A stretch of DNA of 64,000 nt, from the NCBI GenBank assembly GCA_025667525.1, contig CM046882.1:214132592-214196591 (forward strand), in the 5' to 3' direction. This stretch comes from Glebionis coronaria (lineage: Eukaryota; Streptophyta; Magnoliopsida; Asterales; Asteraceae). Both the position numbers and the translations under genes were made by a program. Of the stretch, positions 11,440-22,998 are shown piece by piece. The notes beneath the pieces were generated by a model. The model worked only from the letters and a program-made list of their open reading frames with translations, searched no databases and was not told where the DNA came from. The first letter of the stretch is position 1. The number at the start of each line of letters is the position of its first letter.

Positions 11440-12972
11440 CTAATTATCATTGGGGAAGGTGACTTGGTCGAGGGCAACCATTGAAGGAATTTCCCCACCA
11501 AAATAGTGCTTAAGCCTATGTCCATTCACCTTGAAATTAGGGCCATCATCTTGAACTAGCTCAATTGTCCCATAAGGAAACACTTGTGTAATGGTGAACG
11601 GACCCGACCAACGAGAGTTAAAAAGCAACACTTGATCACCAACGTAAAAAACCCGGTTTTTAATCTTTGAATCATGAAACTTTTTAGTCTTTTCTTTAAA
11701 AATTAATGAATTTTCATAAGCATTATCTCTTAACTCATCCAATTCATTCAATTGTATTTTCCGGTGATCTCCCGCGGTCTTCAAGTCAAAGTTTGCATGC
11801 TTAAGGGCCCAATATGCCTTGTGCTCAAACTCAATGGGCAAATGACAATTCTTCACATAGACTAACTTATAAGGAGTGCAACCGATAGGTGTCTTATAAG
11901 CGGTCCTAAAGGCCCATAAAGCGTCATCGAGTTTGTCGGACCATGAAGCACGGTTTTCTCCAATTGACCTCTCTAAAATCCTCTTCAAAGCTCGGTTCGA
12001 AACCTCGACTTGCCCACTCGTTTGCGGGTGATAAGCCGTAGAAAGACGATGAGTAACTCCATATTTCTTTAGAACCTTTTCGAATTGTTCATTACAAAAA
12101 TGGGTTCCACGATCGCTTATAATAGCACGAGGGGTTCCGAACCTAGAGAATAGTTGCTTCAAAAACTTCACTACCACACGAGCATCATTAGTAGGCAAAG
12201 CCTTAGCTTCCACCCACTTAGAAAGGTAGTCCACCGCGACGAGGATATATTTGTTACCATGAGACGATGGGAATGGCCCCATAAAGTCTATTCCCCATAT
12301 GTCGAAAATCCCACATACTTGAATTATGTTTTGCGGCATTTCATCACGTTGAGACGATTTTCCTTGACGTTGGCACGAATCACACGACTTCACAAGTGCG
12401 TGTGCATCACGATAGATAGAAGGCCAAAAGAAACCGGCATCGAACACTTTCTTAGCCGTGAGATTAGCATCGTGGTGACCACCCGTGGGTCCCTCGTGAC
12501 AAGCTCTAAGGATATTAGAAGCTTCGGCACCAAAAACACAACGTCGAACGAGTTGATCCGCACAAACCCGAAAGAGATAAGGGTCGTCCCAAAAATAGAA
12601 CTTGACGTCACGAAAGAATTTTCGTTTTTGTTGTGTCGTCATACCCTTGATTATGAAATTGCCCGCATGGTAATTTGCAATGTCGGCAAACCATGGGGTG
12701 GTGTCTTTAGAATTCACTACACCGAGAGTCTCAAGAGGAAATGTTTCGGTAATTTCCTTGTTCTCGAAAACATCTTTGTGAGGATCTTCTAGACGAGAGA
12801 GATAATCGGCCGCTAGATTCTCGGCTCCTTTTTTGTCAAGCACGGTGACATCAAATTCTTGGAGGAGGAGCATCCAACGAAGCAATCTCGGCTTAGCATC
12901 TTGCTTAGCTAAGAGATACTTGATAGCCGAATGGTCGGTATACACGATGCTTTTAGTTAAGACGAGATAAGG
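11440..12972 (-). pseudogene. pol: Element A pol, 3' half: RNase H C-terminus and integrase
   Basis: Continues the upstream pol frame after a UGA at 12970-12972, where C has CGA, so this is a C-to-T nonsense change rather than a new gene. About 500 residues follow. The end of RNase H ([11 protein letters not shown], then AADYLSRL) is followed by the integrase zinc finger (His150, His157, Cys188, Cys191) and the D,D-35-E core: Asp220 in GIDFMGPF, Asp278 in SDRGTHF, Glu314 in [11 protein letters not shown]-type C-terminal module (SRWSGPFTI) follows and there is no chromodomain. Relative to C, 33 bp (11 codons) are missing just before SRWSGPF, between short GAG repeats. The domain would insert the cDNA into the genome, but the UGA cuts it off from RT. 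Confidence 0.9.
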
Positions 12973-15570
12973 TCAGAATTTCTCAAAAGCATAGACCACG
13001 GCAAGGAATTCCTTTTCCGTTGTGGTGTACTTTAATTGAGCCTCGGTCATCGTCTTACTAGCATAATGGATAGGACGGAAATGCTTGTCATAACGTTGCC
13101 CTAAGACGGCCCCTATAGCATAATCACTTGCATCGCACATGATTTCAAAGGGTAATTCCCAATTAGGAGCAACAAGAATGGGAGCTTCGGTAAGTTTCCT
13201 TTTGAGAGTTTTGAAATCCTTAACACAATCCTCATTGAAGTTAAAAGGAGCATCCTTCTCGAGAAGGTGTGTCATAGGTCGAGAGATTTTCGAAAAGTCC
13301 TTGATGAAACGACGATAAAAGCCCGCGTGGCCTAGGAAACTCCTAACTCCCTTAACGGTTTTGGGATGAGATAACTTGGCGATGACGTCTACCTTAGCTT
13401 TATCGACCTCAATCCCCGCCTTCGACACCTTATGTCCTAAGACGATTCCTTGTTTACACATAAAATGACATTTTTCCCAATTAAGCACAAGATTGGTTTC
13501 TTCACAACGTTTTAACATTTTCTCGAGATTAGATAAACATGACGTGAACGAATTGCCAAACACCGAGAAGTCATCCATAAACACTTCCATCGACTTCTCG
13601 ATCATATCGTGAAAAATCGCCATCATACACCGTGGAAACGTACCGGGTGCATTACAAAGTCCAAAAGGCATCCTACGATAAGCGAACGTTCCATAAGGAC
13701 AAGTAAAAGTAGTCTTCTCTTGATCACGAGGGTCGATAGGGATTTTAAAGTAACCGGAAAAACCATCTAAAAAGCAATAGAATTCATTTCCCGCAAGTCT
13801 CTCCAACATTTGATCCATGAAGGGCAAAGGAAAGTGGTCTTTACGAGTGGCGTCATTTAACTTTCGGTAGTCAATACACACCCTCCAAACGGTCACAACA
13901 CGAGTGGGAATTAACTCGTTGTTTTCATTAGTCACAACGGTCATTCCTCCCTTTTTAGGGACATAATGGATTGGGCTCACCCATGGGCTATCGGATATAG
14001 GATAAATCATTCCCGCGTAAAGGAGTTTAAGGACCTCCTTTTTAATGACATCGTGAATTTTGGGATTCACCCTTCTTTGACTTTGAATTGCGGGTTTGTA
14101 GTCCTCCTCCATTAAAATCTTGTGAGTACAAAATTTTGGGTCAATACCCTTAATGTCGGATATTTTCCACGCAATTGCCCCTTTATGAGCCTTAAGAACT
14201 TTCAAGAGCTCAGTTTTTTCATTATTAGCAAGATCTTTTGCAATAATTACCGGCAAATTGTCATCACCTTCCAAGAATGCGTATTCAAGGTGAGAAGGAA
14301 GATCTTTCAATTCAAGGATAGGTGGTTCCTCGATTGAAGATTTTGGTTCAACACTCATAACTTCCATCGGCGAAAGAAATGGTGGAATAGAAGTATCATC
14401 ACTAATCAACACCTCATCTTCATTGTCGATTTCATTTGAAGTGAGATCGCCTCCTTGAAATGGAGTGAGATTTGGTGTGGAATTAGAAAGAATCGGATCC
14501 AAAATAGTAGGATTGCCACTTGACGAGCTATCAGAAAAACCTAACACTTCTTGTGAAAACTCATCGCAAACCACATCAACGATGTCAATGTGATTGATGG
14601 TAGCGATTGCATAAACATGAGAGGGTTTCGAGTTTTGAGTAGCGTTTATAACAAGTTCCTCTTCGTTGAATCTCAAAGTGATAGTTCTTGCATGAACATT
14701 GATAAGCGATCTCGAAGTGTCTAAAAATGAACGACCTAAAATTAGAGGAACTTGAGGATCCGCGGGGATGTCAACTACTATAAAATCAACGGGATAGTAG
14801 AACTTCCCCATTTTCACGAAAACATCTTCGGCTACTCCACATGCCATAATCGTAGAATGATCGGCCATCTCGATGGACATGTTCGAAGAAATGAGAGCCG
14901 AAAGCGAAAGCGGTTTCCAAATGGAAAATGGCATCAAATTAATGCTCGCACCAAGATCGGCCAAGGCGAGGCATTCTTTCATATCTTGTATGTCACAAGG
15001 AATGAGAAACTTTCCGGGATCACCAACTTTTTTCGGTATGCGGTTAAGATAAACCGAAGAACAATTAGCAAGCTTTGAAAGCTTTTCCTTATTGCTCATC
15101 ATACTTTTAAAAGTGGAAGCGAAACGAGGCATATATAACAACGCGTCGGCTAAACTCACATCAAAATGCACTTGTTGAAACATTTTTATAAAAAGCTCGA
15201 TTTGTTGTTTGTTACGTTCTTGCAATTTCTCTTTGTTTCGTCTCGAAGGGTAGGGTAAAGGTGGTGTGGGTTGGGCATTAGGCAACGGCCTTGCAAACTC
15301 GGGTTCCACAATTGGTATTGGTTCAACCGTAGGTGTGGTTTGAGCGGTACTTCGTGGGATTGTAATGTGCTCCTTTTCTACCATCACCTCGGGTTCTTTC
15401 TCAATTTCCTTCTCCATAGAAGTACTTGGACGAGAGATTGGTTCCTTGAAAGTTTTACCACTTCGTGTAGTAATAACCTTCATTTCTCCCTTCGGGTTAG
15501 CAATGGTATCACTAGGAAGACCACCCGAGGAAGAGGGTTTACACATGATTGCTTCAAACATCTTAGCCAT
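12973..15570 (-). pseudogene. pol: Element A pol, 5' half: protease, RT and start of RNase H
   Basis: An open frame of 865 codons. A proline-rich linker is followed by the capsid-to-protease segment, then the aspartic protease with [12 protein letters not shown] (catalytic Asp205) and the flap region LILGR at about 277-280. An acidic linker (330-420) leads to reverse transcriptase: [26 protein letters not shown] (Asp602) and FMDDFSVFG (Asp666-667). RNase H starts at [12 protein letters not shown] (Asp813) with TEKE near 852. The frame ends at the UGA shared with the next entry. The sequences fit the Athila lineage ([10 protein letters not shown] protease, FMDDFS in RT). Upstream, the frame is broken by a UAG and a 1-bp deletion, so no full polyprotein can be made. 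Confidence 0.92.
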
Positions 15571-15818
15571 TCGGTCCTAAAATTTTGATTGCCTAGCATC
15601 CGCTTTTAATAACTCTTGCTTAATCTCATGTTGTCCTAATTCCATCTTTTGTTGATTTTGTTGAAGACGTTGGACATTCCTTCCATTTTGTTAGCATGAG
15701 TTTTAAGTTCATTAGCAAGTTCATTTTTTAGCTCGTTTTTCAACTCGGATCTTAAGCTAATCATCTCACGTTGCATGTTATCAAATTTAGCATCATTTGC
15801 TTTTGCATAATCCAAAAA
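15571..15818 (-). pseudogene. Element A gag-protease linker (Lys/Glu-rich coiled coil), broken
   Basis: Homologous to the intact segment in C (49256-50002): NDAKFDNMQREM, repeated ELKNEL units and QQNQQKMEQGQ-type coiled coil leading into the start of pol. In A it has a UAG where C has a Glu codon (just before DRMAKM) and a 1-bp deletion near 15676, so it is split over two frames. It follows directly after a UAA at 15819-15821 that C shares. Confidence 0.8.
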
Positions 15819-17069
15819 TTATCCTTGCAAATTTTTAGTGTGAGCATTTTGAAAACCTTGTGTAGTGTTTTGAAAATCACGGTTTTGGTTTTGATTAGAA
15901 ATTTGTCCATTCCCATTTTGATAATTCCCTTTGTTGTAATTGTGTGAATTGCCTTGGTAATTACCTTGGTTGTTGTTTCGATAATTGTTAACATTTTGGT
16001 TTGGTGGAGCTTGATTTTGGCGGGAACCTTGGCCGTTTTGGTTGTAAGTTCCCGTTGCTACATAAGCACTCGAAGTGTTACCATCCGCGGTAATGCACTC
16101 GGAAAGATCATGAGCTCCCACACACGATGAACAACTCTTAGCAACCGCTTTAACCGAAGCGGAATTGGAAGCTTCTTGAGCTTTCCAATGGGACATTAGA
16201 TTAGCAAATCTATCAAAAAACCGATTTTCCTCATTAGCTTCATCATGTAAGGCATTAATGCTATGAGACGATTGTGACGATGATGACGAACCCAAATTGG
16301 CAACACTCGGTGTGTTACGAGGGTTATAAACCTTAGATCTATTTTCAATGATTTGTAAATCCTCATTTGTCGTCTTGCACAAAAAATTACTACCCGCGGC
16401 GGCATTCAAATAATCTCGTTCATGATCATTAAGCCCATTATAAAAAGTATCCACTTGATGCAATTCCGTAAAATCATGGTGTGGACATTCATGTAACATT
16501 TCTTTAAATCGTTCCCATGCCATTGAAAAACTTTCATTATTTCTTTGCACAAATCGTGAAATCTCAATTTTCAAGTGTGTTGTTTTAGATGGTGGAAAAA
16601 ACTTGTTCACAAATTTAGAAACGAGATCGGCCCATGTCAAAATCGAATTTGGCGGTTCTTTCTCGAGCCAAATTTTTGCGGGTCCATCTAATGAGTATGG
16701 AAACAACATCATCTTAATGGCGTCATGTGGAACATCCTTAAACTTGCTAGTGGCGGTGAGACGGTTAAAATTCCTAATGTGGTAATGCGGGTTGTCTTTC
16801 TCGTGGCCTCTAAACTTATTTGCTTGCAACATCGACATTAAACCCGTCTTAATCTCGAAATTCTCCGCAAGGATGGCGGGAATCACAATAGCCTCTCCAA
16901 AACCCTCAGTGGGTGCTTGTAGCAACTCCATCATAGTACGGTTAGCCATGACGACTTCTTGTTCTACAAAAGGTTCAACAATTGGAGGTTCTTCAACAAT
17001 CAACGTCTCTTGATTGGCTTGCTTTTGAAGTCGTTTACGAGCTCGTTTTGCTTGATTACGAGTGATCAT
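15819..17069 (-). CDS. gag: Element A gag (capsid/nucleocapsid)
   Basis: The first ATG is at 17069; the frame is open upstream only to a GTG at 17078. It gives about 416 residues. A basic N-terminus (NQAKRARKRLQKQ) is followed by the retrotransposon gag/capsid core (KDNPHYHIRNFNRL through YNGLNDHERDYLNAAAG), a Ser-rich stretch, a CCHC knuckle CSSCVGAHDLSEC and a Gln/Asn/Gly-rich tail. The knuckle has Val where C and B have Gly. Gag forms the virus-like particle and binds the RNA. It ends at UAA 15819-15821 in the context GGA-UAA-UUU; C has the same stop at the same codon and the homologous frame continues after it. This is the only A coding segment without an internal lesion. Confidence 0.88.
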   Translation of the reverse strand: MITRNQAKRARKRLQKQANQETLIVEEPPIVEPFVEQEVVMANRTMMELLQAPTEGFGEAIVIPAILAENFEIKTGLMSMLQANKFRGHEKDNPHYHIRNFNRLTATSKFKDVPHDAIKMMLFPYSLDGPAKIWLEKEPPNSILTWADLVSKFVNKFFPPSKTTHLKIEISRFVQRNNESFSMAWERFKEMLHECPHHDFTELHQVDTFYNGLNDHERDYLNAAAGSNFLCKTTNEDLQIIENRSKVYNPRNTPSVANLGSSSSSQSSHSINALHDEANEENRFFDRFANLMSHWKAQEASNSASVKAVAKSCSSCVGAHDLSECITADGNTSSAYVATGTYNQNGQGSRQNQAPPNQNVNNYRNNNQGNYQGNSHNYNKGNYQNGNGQISNQNQNRDFQNTTQGFQNAHTKNLQG

Positions 17070-17802
17070 AAACTTCACGAAGAATGGGAGGTGAGCAAAG
17101 AAGATTCTTTTTGGGTGTTTTGTGAGTTTTCAAAATTTTTTTTTTTGTGTTATTGATGATATTTAATTTTTTTGGATTTTGGTGTATCTTCGTAGACAAC
17201 AATCTACAAAATCTCTCCTCGAATCAAACTCTTGATTAAAGAAGCCTCAAAGGAATGAAAACGATCACGTGGAGTGAACGCCTTCGAATAACTTTAGAAC
17301 TTTGGTGAAGACCAAATTGTTCAAGAGGTTTTAATCACAAAGAAACCAAGCAAATATATTATACGTAATAATACTTTGGGCGGCAAAACCCTCGATTAGC
17401 CTTCAATCTCAAAATACTCACAAGCAAGCGGGGAAACGAGGCGTCGCGAAGCACTTAAGAGCCTTTTTCCTTAGGGTATATTTTATAATACCCGCCTTAT
17501 ACCCACCTTATAGTTTGTATTTTTCAAAATCGAGCTTCACGAAAGTATTTATCTATTTTTGCCTTTTTCTTTTTGTTTGAGATTCGAATACAATAATTGA
17601 GTGATGAAATCCCAATTAAGGTTGTGTTTTCACACTTTTGGAGATATTGTGAATTGATTGTGATACTTAATACAATATATTAATAATATTTGTACAAGAA
17701 AAAACCAAGAAAACCGATAATACGTATTAGTAGAGTTCTACTAATACAAATACTATTTTGGTTAATATTAAAAACAACAATGCAAATTAATCACGACACA
17801 CT
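17070..17802 (-). other. Element A 5' leader between PBS and gag
   Basis: 733 bp without an ORF, closely matched by the C leader (53023-53714). It includes a T-rich stretch near 17130-17180 and the conserved block 17470-17530. It is expected to hold the packaging and dimer signals, but no specific motif can be assigned. Confidence 0.65.
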
Positions 17803-17820
17803 TCTCCGGCAGCGGCGCCA
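17803..17820 (-). other. Element A primer-binding site
   Basis: On the minus strand TGGCGCCGCTGCCGGAGA lies 3 bp inside the 5' LTR. It resembles the tRNA 3'-end complement TGGCGCCGTTGCCGG used by many plant Ty3/gypsy elements (tRNA-Asp type, from memory). Confidence 0.85.
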
Positions 17821-17823
17821 AAA

Positions 17824-20800
17824 TGATTGTGGTAAATTACACCTCTTAGGAAAAAGGCGTAAAAGTGGTCAGTATCAAACAAATGACTTTAGGAAAAATC
17901 AAGTGTTAATGACCCTTAATGAAATGAAAGTTCGTTTCCCAAGGAGGTATATGTGTGTGAGAAATTTGTTAAATGTTTGTGATTAATGATTGGTTTAGAA
18001 GGGGATGAGAAAAGAAGATGACGAAGACGTAAAAATAAAAATAAACACTACTAGAAAGTTAAGACGTAGAACCCTAAAAACCACAAAAATAAAAATAAAT
18101 TCTAAAAATTACCAAAAATTCACCAAAAATCAAAATAAATAAACTAAGAGTTTACCAATGATCAAAACTTTTTCAAACCCTTTAAATAATAAAATATTCA
18201 ATTTTTAAATGCTAATTAAAGCCCTAAAAATCAAATAAATTATCAAAAAGCCCAAATAAATATTTTTCAACTGGTAAACCTCTAAAATGACCTAAAAAGA
18301 TTAAAAACTATTTTTAGAAATTTTTAAACAAATAAAAACTATTTAAAATGATTTAAAAACTATTAAAACTTAAAATAATTATAAAAATTAATCTAAAAGA
18401 GATAAAATTATTCTAAAAGTTGCTAAATTCCTATTTTAATGTAATTAACCTAAGAAAAATGTAAAAAGTTGGAAAATGTGAAATTTTAAAAATAATAATA
18501 AAATAATAATAAAATAATATTAAAAATCCAAAAATTATAAAAAATTCTAAAAACTTGCAAACTAGTTTATTTTAACCTAAATAATCAGAAAATCAAATTG
18601 AAATTACCAAAATACCCCTATTGGGCCCTCAAATGGGCCAAAACCAAAAACAATCAACCAAATTGGGCTTTTGGGCCCAAAAAGTCAAACTTGGCCCAAT
18701 TGACTTGGAAAAGCCCTATCTGACTCAAAATTCAATTCTAAGAACAAAACTCTAAAGGCCTAATAGCTGAATATGAGCTTATCACAGCTTATTGAACACT
18801 CAGCATATTCTTATTGGGCTTTTCAGCCCATTAAGCCATAAGCTAATGCCATAAGCTCTAATTTGACACACAACCTTCTTTTGGGATGCTTATGAGATCT
18901 GCAAAAAGAATTTTTGAAAAAGCTCACTCAATAAGCCAGAAATAAGCAAAGAAAAATTTCACTAAAAGACAAAATAGTCGTTTTAGAGATTTAGGGCACC
19001 TCAGGACTTGATTCAACTTGAAAAAGCTTTCAAATGGACTCAATAAGAAAAATCAATCAACAAAAATCCAATAAGCACAACTAATAAGCCAGAATAAGCA
19101 CAAATGAACTTATGAAAAAGTCAATGGAGTTGGTTTTCTAGTCAAACCCAAAAGTCAACCACCCAAATGCTCTAGTATGAACAAATGGGTCAAAATATGA
19201 GCACCTATTACAAAAACAAAATTGTTGCTGGTTGGAATAAGCTATTATAGCTTATTGATAAGCTGAACCCAATTTACACTATCAGTGGCAATTAGCAGGG
19301 GAAAGGAGTTCCCACTGCTTTGACTATTTGACCAAGCTTATATGAGAGTTCTGGTTTGATTCAATTGGAAACAAAGGCACCCTTGTGATCAGTGAATCAC
19401 AAGGAGTCAATAGCAACAATAAAATCACAAATTGGTTCACACAATAAGCCACAATAAGCCAAACAGTCACCAGATATGCACCAGATATGGAAATAAGCAG
19501 TTAAGCACTTAATAAGCAGATTTAGCCACAATAAGCCAACCAAACTAAACAAGATGCATACACAAGCTATATAATCTAAGAACAAACACAAAGCAACAAG
19601 AATCAAACACTGAATCAAAGTAAATAACAAGATCAAAGCACAAAAAGTTACTGATGAACAATGAACATATGCAGAAACAAGTTTGCTGATATACTTGACA
19701 CTTGATCCAATTTCAAGCCTCAAATCCTTCTTCCCTGATGTGATTAACTAAGATTTAGCACTTGTTAGCCCTAGCCTATGCTTAGATCTAGGTGTCCTCA
19801 AAATCCTAGCCAATTTTACCAAGTATTAAAGATTTTATAGCCAAATTAAGAATCTATGTGTTTCAAACCTTCAAACCTGCAAACATATGAACAATACCAC
19901 CCAAATAACAGATAACAACTCTTGCTTACACAAAACAAGCACTTAACAAACCACAAATCCAATGTATGCACTAGACCCAAACACTCCTTAATCTATCACT
20001 TAATAAAGAAACTTGTGATTTTAACTAATAACCTACTGATTTTAATGATCAAAAACACTTACTAGATAGCAACTAACACAATCAAACTCAAAAATCACCA
20101 GCACAAACACCAATACTCAAAATCAAAGCACCAAATCAAAATCAGTCATAAACATGAAATTTTGAGAGGAATCTTAACAAGGGGTTATACCTGCCTTCCA
20201 CAACATCCTAGGAAGGCCAACTCTGCTCCTTGGACCTTGTTCAACAACTAGAACAAGACCAAGGTACTTCAACAAAGGTGATGCAACACTGCCTTGGTTG
20301 ATGGATCAAAGTAGAACCTCAAGGACTTTATGTCTTCAACACAAGCAGCAAACAACTCAACCAAGGGCTCTAATCCCTTCACAAGCTTGGTGTCAACAAG
20401 CTTGTAAGAGCTTATAGCAAATGGCCAAGGGTTAGTACACAAGATAAGCCAAAACAGAACCTAGGATTTCAAGGTATTTGAACCTTAAAAACCTTATGAA
20501 CCAAGACGTGCCTTAACCACAAGATTAAGGTAGGTCTTAACAATCAAATGGAACTCAGAATTAGGCTACTCAAACACCAACTTTTAATCAAATCAAAAAG
20601 AAAATTCAATATTTTCAGAAACTCAAATTTTATTAAACTTAAAAAGGAATTACAAAGATTGATAGCCTAAAACTGGAACAAAGGGACTCTCACATGTTGA
20701 GGTCTCCTTTTATAGGAAAATGCCTGGCTAAACACTATTCACAAACCCTAGAAGTGAAATTCCCTAAATGCCCTAAGTCCTTGAGTGCGTTTGTTATTGA

Positions 20801-20990
20801 TGGGCTGTCCAAAGTGATCCAAACCGTTTATAATAGCTTTGGGGTGAAGCAAGGAACCTTGGCTGTTGATTTGGACACGTCAGATTGCTTGGAGAGTAAG
20901 TTGCAATTTCATTGGTTGACGTGTTGAATAATGGGGCCTATTGGTGAGTGGAGATGAGGGTTTTGTGTGTGGGATGTGATTCTGCATGTG
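17824..20990 (-). repeat. Element A 5' LTR, piece 1 (U5/R)
   Basis: Matches 5315-8490 with scattered single-base differences and ends where element B is inserted, at GCATGTG. The remainder of the LTR is at 30410-31190. Confidence 0.92.
20706..20714 (-). promoter_or_regulatory. TATA box in the A 5' LTR
   Basis: TATAAAAGG on the minus strand, identical to 8209-8217. This would be the genomic promoter of A, but the B insertion sits about 280 bp upstream in U3 and separates it from the distal U3. Confidence 0.65.
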
Positions 20991-21413
20991 TAATGAATAG
21001 ATTTTGCTAGGTTCAATTGTTGTTCTCGGTATCTTAACGAATTGATCTAGGTTCTCTATGTGACTCTATTGTTTTTGGTGAAAAAGAATATTTTGGTTGT
21101 TTTTAAATGAAAGTGTAAAGCAATTAAAGTAAAAGACTTGAAAGTAAAAGTGTGTTAAAGTAAATCTAAGTCTAATTAAAATAATGGTGCAAGTATTTAA
21201 AACGTGATTAAAATTAAAGGGCACTAAAGTAAATGACGTAAACTTAAATCTATCTAAGGCAATCTTAAAGCGCAACTAAAACTTAAACTAAGGCAAGACT
21301 AAAATAAAGCTAAGACAAATAACCTTAAAGTGCAATTAAAGTAAAAGCAGGACAAATAAAGCTTAAAAATAAAAATCAAAGACAAAAACTAAAAAGAACC
21401 TGAATACAGCTCA

Positions 21414-22010
21414 TTCGGAACAATCCTTCGTTTGGAACAATCACTCGTCCGGAATGTCACCTTCGGTTGGAATGATTCTTCTTCGGTCGGAATATTACCA
21501 AAATCCTTGATCCGGAACAAATTGATCTGAATATGTCACTTATCCAAAACAATCCTTCGTTCGGAACTTTACTGATTCGGAACTTTTGGGCAACCCTTGA
21601 TTCGGAAGACTTCCGAATGAAACCTCCTTGATTCGGAAGATTCAGACTTCCGAATGAAGGTTCCTTGATTCGGAACTTGCCCTTGATCCAGAAGTTTGTT
21701 CGGAAGATCTGCTTGACTCGGAACTTCGTCCTTCGTCCGTAACTTCGTTCGGAAGTTCGTCCGGAACTTTCGTTCGGAACTTCGTTCGGAAGTCTTTATT
21801 CGGAACTTTTGAGTTCCGAATGAACACTCTTGATCCGGAAGTTTTAATGTTCCGGATGAACAATGCTTGAGTCGGAACTTTTAAGTTCCGAATGAAAGAA
21901 CTTCTTCACTTGATTCAGAAGTTTTAGACTTCCGGATGAAGCCACTGGTTCGGAACTTTGAAAGTTCCGAATGAACAAACTCCCTCTCTTGATTCAGAAG
22001 ATTTCCTGGA
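21414..22010 (-). repeat. TTCGGAA/TTCCGAA motif array in the B LTR
   Basis: Dozens of TTCGGAA and TTCCGAA words at irregular 12-30 bp spacing. Several are arranged as perfect hairpins, e.g. 21601-21617 (8-bp arms, 1-nt loop), 21799-21820 (9-bp arms) and 21949-21971 (11-bp arms). It lies downstream of TATA, hence in the RNA leader. The copy in the 5' LTR is at about 28856-29455. Confidence 0.85.
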
Positions 22011-22448
22011 AATACAGAAACACAAACAACTTTCCCGAAGAACAAGGAAATCAAGGTAAAGACGATCTAACACAAATTTAATCAAATTCAACCAAACGAT
22101 TTAATAAAACCAATAACAAAACATCAGTTAATCATAAACAAACAATCAATATCAAGAAATCTAACAACTTTAACCACAATAATCAAAAACCCATTTGGAT
22201 CAAAATAAAAGCATGAACATGAACACAAACATAAACATAAAAAATCAAAGATTAAGAAAGGTAGATAAGAGATTGACAAGATAAAGTAAAGATTGACAAA
22301 GATTAAATGGAAACTTACTTGAAATTAAATGAATTTAAGGTGCAAGACAAGGTAATTAAATTGACAAGAAATTAAATGACAAGGTATTTAAATGTGGAAG
22401 ACTAATTGTCACACTTAGCCAACAAGAGAAAATGATTACAACTAATGA

Positions 22449-22458
22449 CTATATATAG
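22449..22458 (-). promoter_or_regulatory. TATA box in the B 3' LTR
   Basis: CTATATATAG in the context CCCCTATATATAGTC on the minus strand. The same box is at 29895-29904 in the 5' LTR and at 51654-51663 in solo LTR F. Confidence 0.65.
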
Positions 22459-22958
22459 GGGAGGATTAAGGAAGCTTCCTCCCCTCTTTCCTTTTCTCTT
22501 AATTACAAGATTAGGTCCTTTCTTCTTTAATCTTCATTAATTGCACCATTAGTCCTTTTCTATTAATCTTCTTTAAACTTGGACTTTAAGGACTTTTGGC
22601 TTCGGGATTTCTTTGAACTCGTCTTTAAATTCTTCAATAAAATAGACTTGAATTCTTCGGCTTTTGATAAACTTCCGTCTTTTGACATTTTCTTCGATAA
22701 ATCTTCAGAATTGGTCTTGGACTTCCGTTCTTTTTGCACTCTCGACTTCTTGACTTCGTCTTTCATCTTTTTCTTCAATAAAAGTCTGTAAATGCCCGTG
22801 AATTCCCGTGTTTTCTCCATTTTTCACCTTTTCGTCCTAAATCACAACAAAAACACAAACCACGCATAATTCCGACATAAAATACATAAAATACACGTTT
22901 TGGTCCGGTTATTATTGTAATTAAGTGGTAGAAAAGATGGGTGTTTACACACCTATCA

Positions 22959-22998
22959 AATCCCCTACACTTGACCATTGCAATGTCCTCATGCAATG
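22959..22998 (-). promoter_or_regulatory. Element B polypurine tract with adjacent hairpin
   Basis: The minus strand AAGTGTAGGGGATT abuts the 3' LTR. Beside it, at 22976-22998, CATTGC/GCAATG and ATG/CAT form a stem with one bulged base and an AGGA loop. This is the same fold as in A, with a compensatory change of GTG/CAC to ATG/CAT. Confidence 0.8.

Larger units (their letters stand above)
20991..22958 (-). repeat. Element B 3' LTR
   Basis: Ends ACACCTATCA at 22958 next to the PPT; the start is at 20991 or 20994. The second copy is 28438-30404. U3 is about 22459-22958; R/U5 is the rest and holds the TTCGGAA/TTCCGAA array. A GGAAGCTTCC palindrome lies just upstream of TATA. A Lys-rich frame in U3 (22563-22820) starts with ATG in this copy but GTG in the other, so I do not call it. 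Confidence 0.92.

Noticed and set aside
12154..12792. A 212-codon plus-strand ORF, with a counterpart at 46443-46760
   Set aside because: It is exactly antisense to integrase in both A and C. Conservation is explained by the integrase codons on the other strand.
20994..20998. TGAATAG at 20994 as the exact B terminus with TSD TGTAA
   Set aside because: The right flank is ATGTA, which does not match TGTAA. Taking 20991 as the end gives ATGTG/ATGTA with one mismatch and fits the uninterrupted LTR at 8484-8500 better.
22563..22820. A Lys-rich 85-codon frame in the B LTR U3 (also 30009-30266, partly in F)
   Set aside because: The ATG is GTG in the second LTR and in F, F has a frameshift, and the frame lies upstream of TATA.
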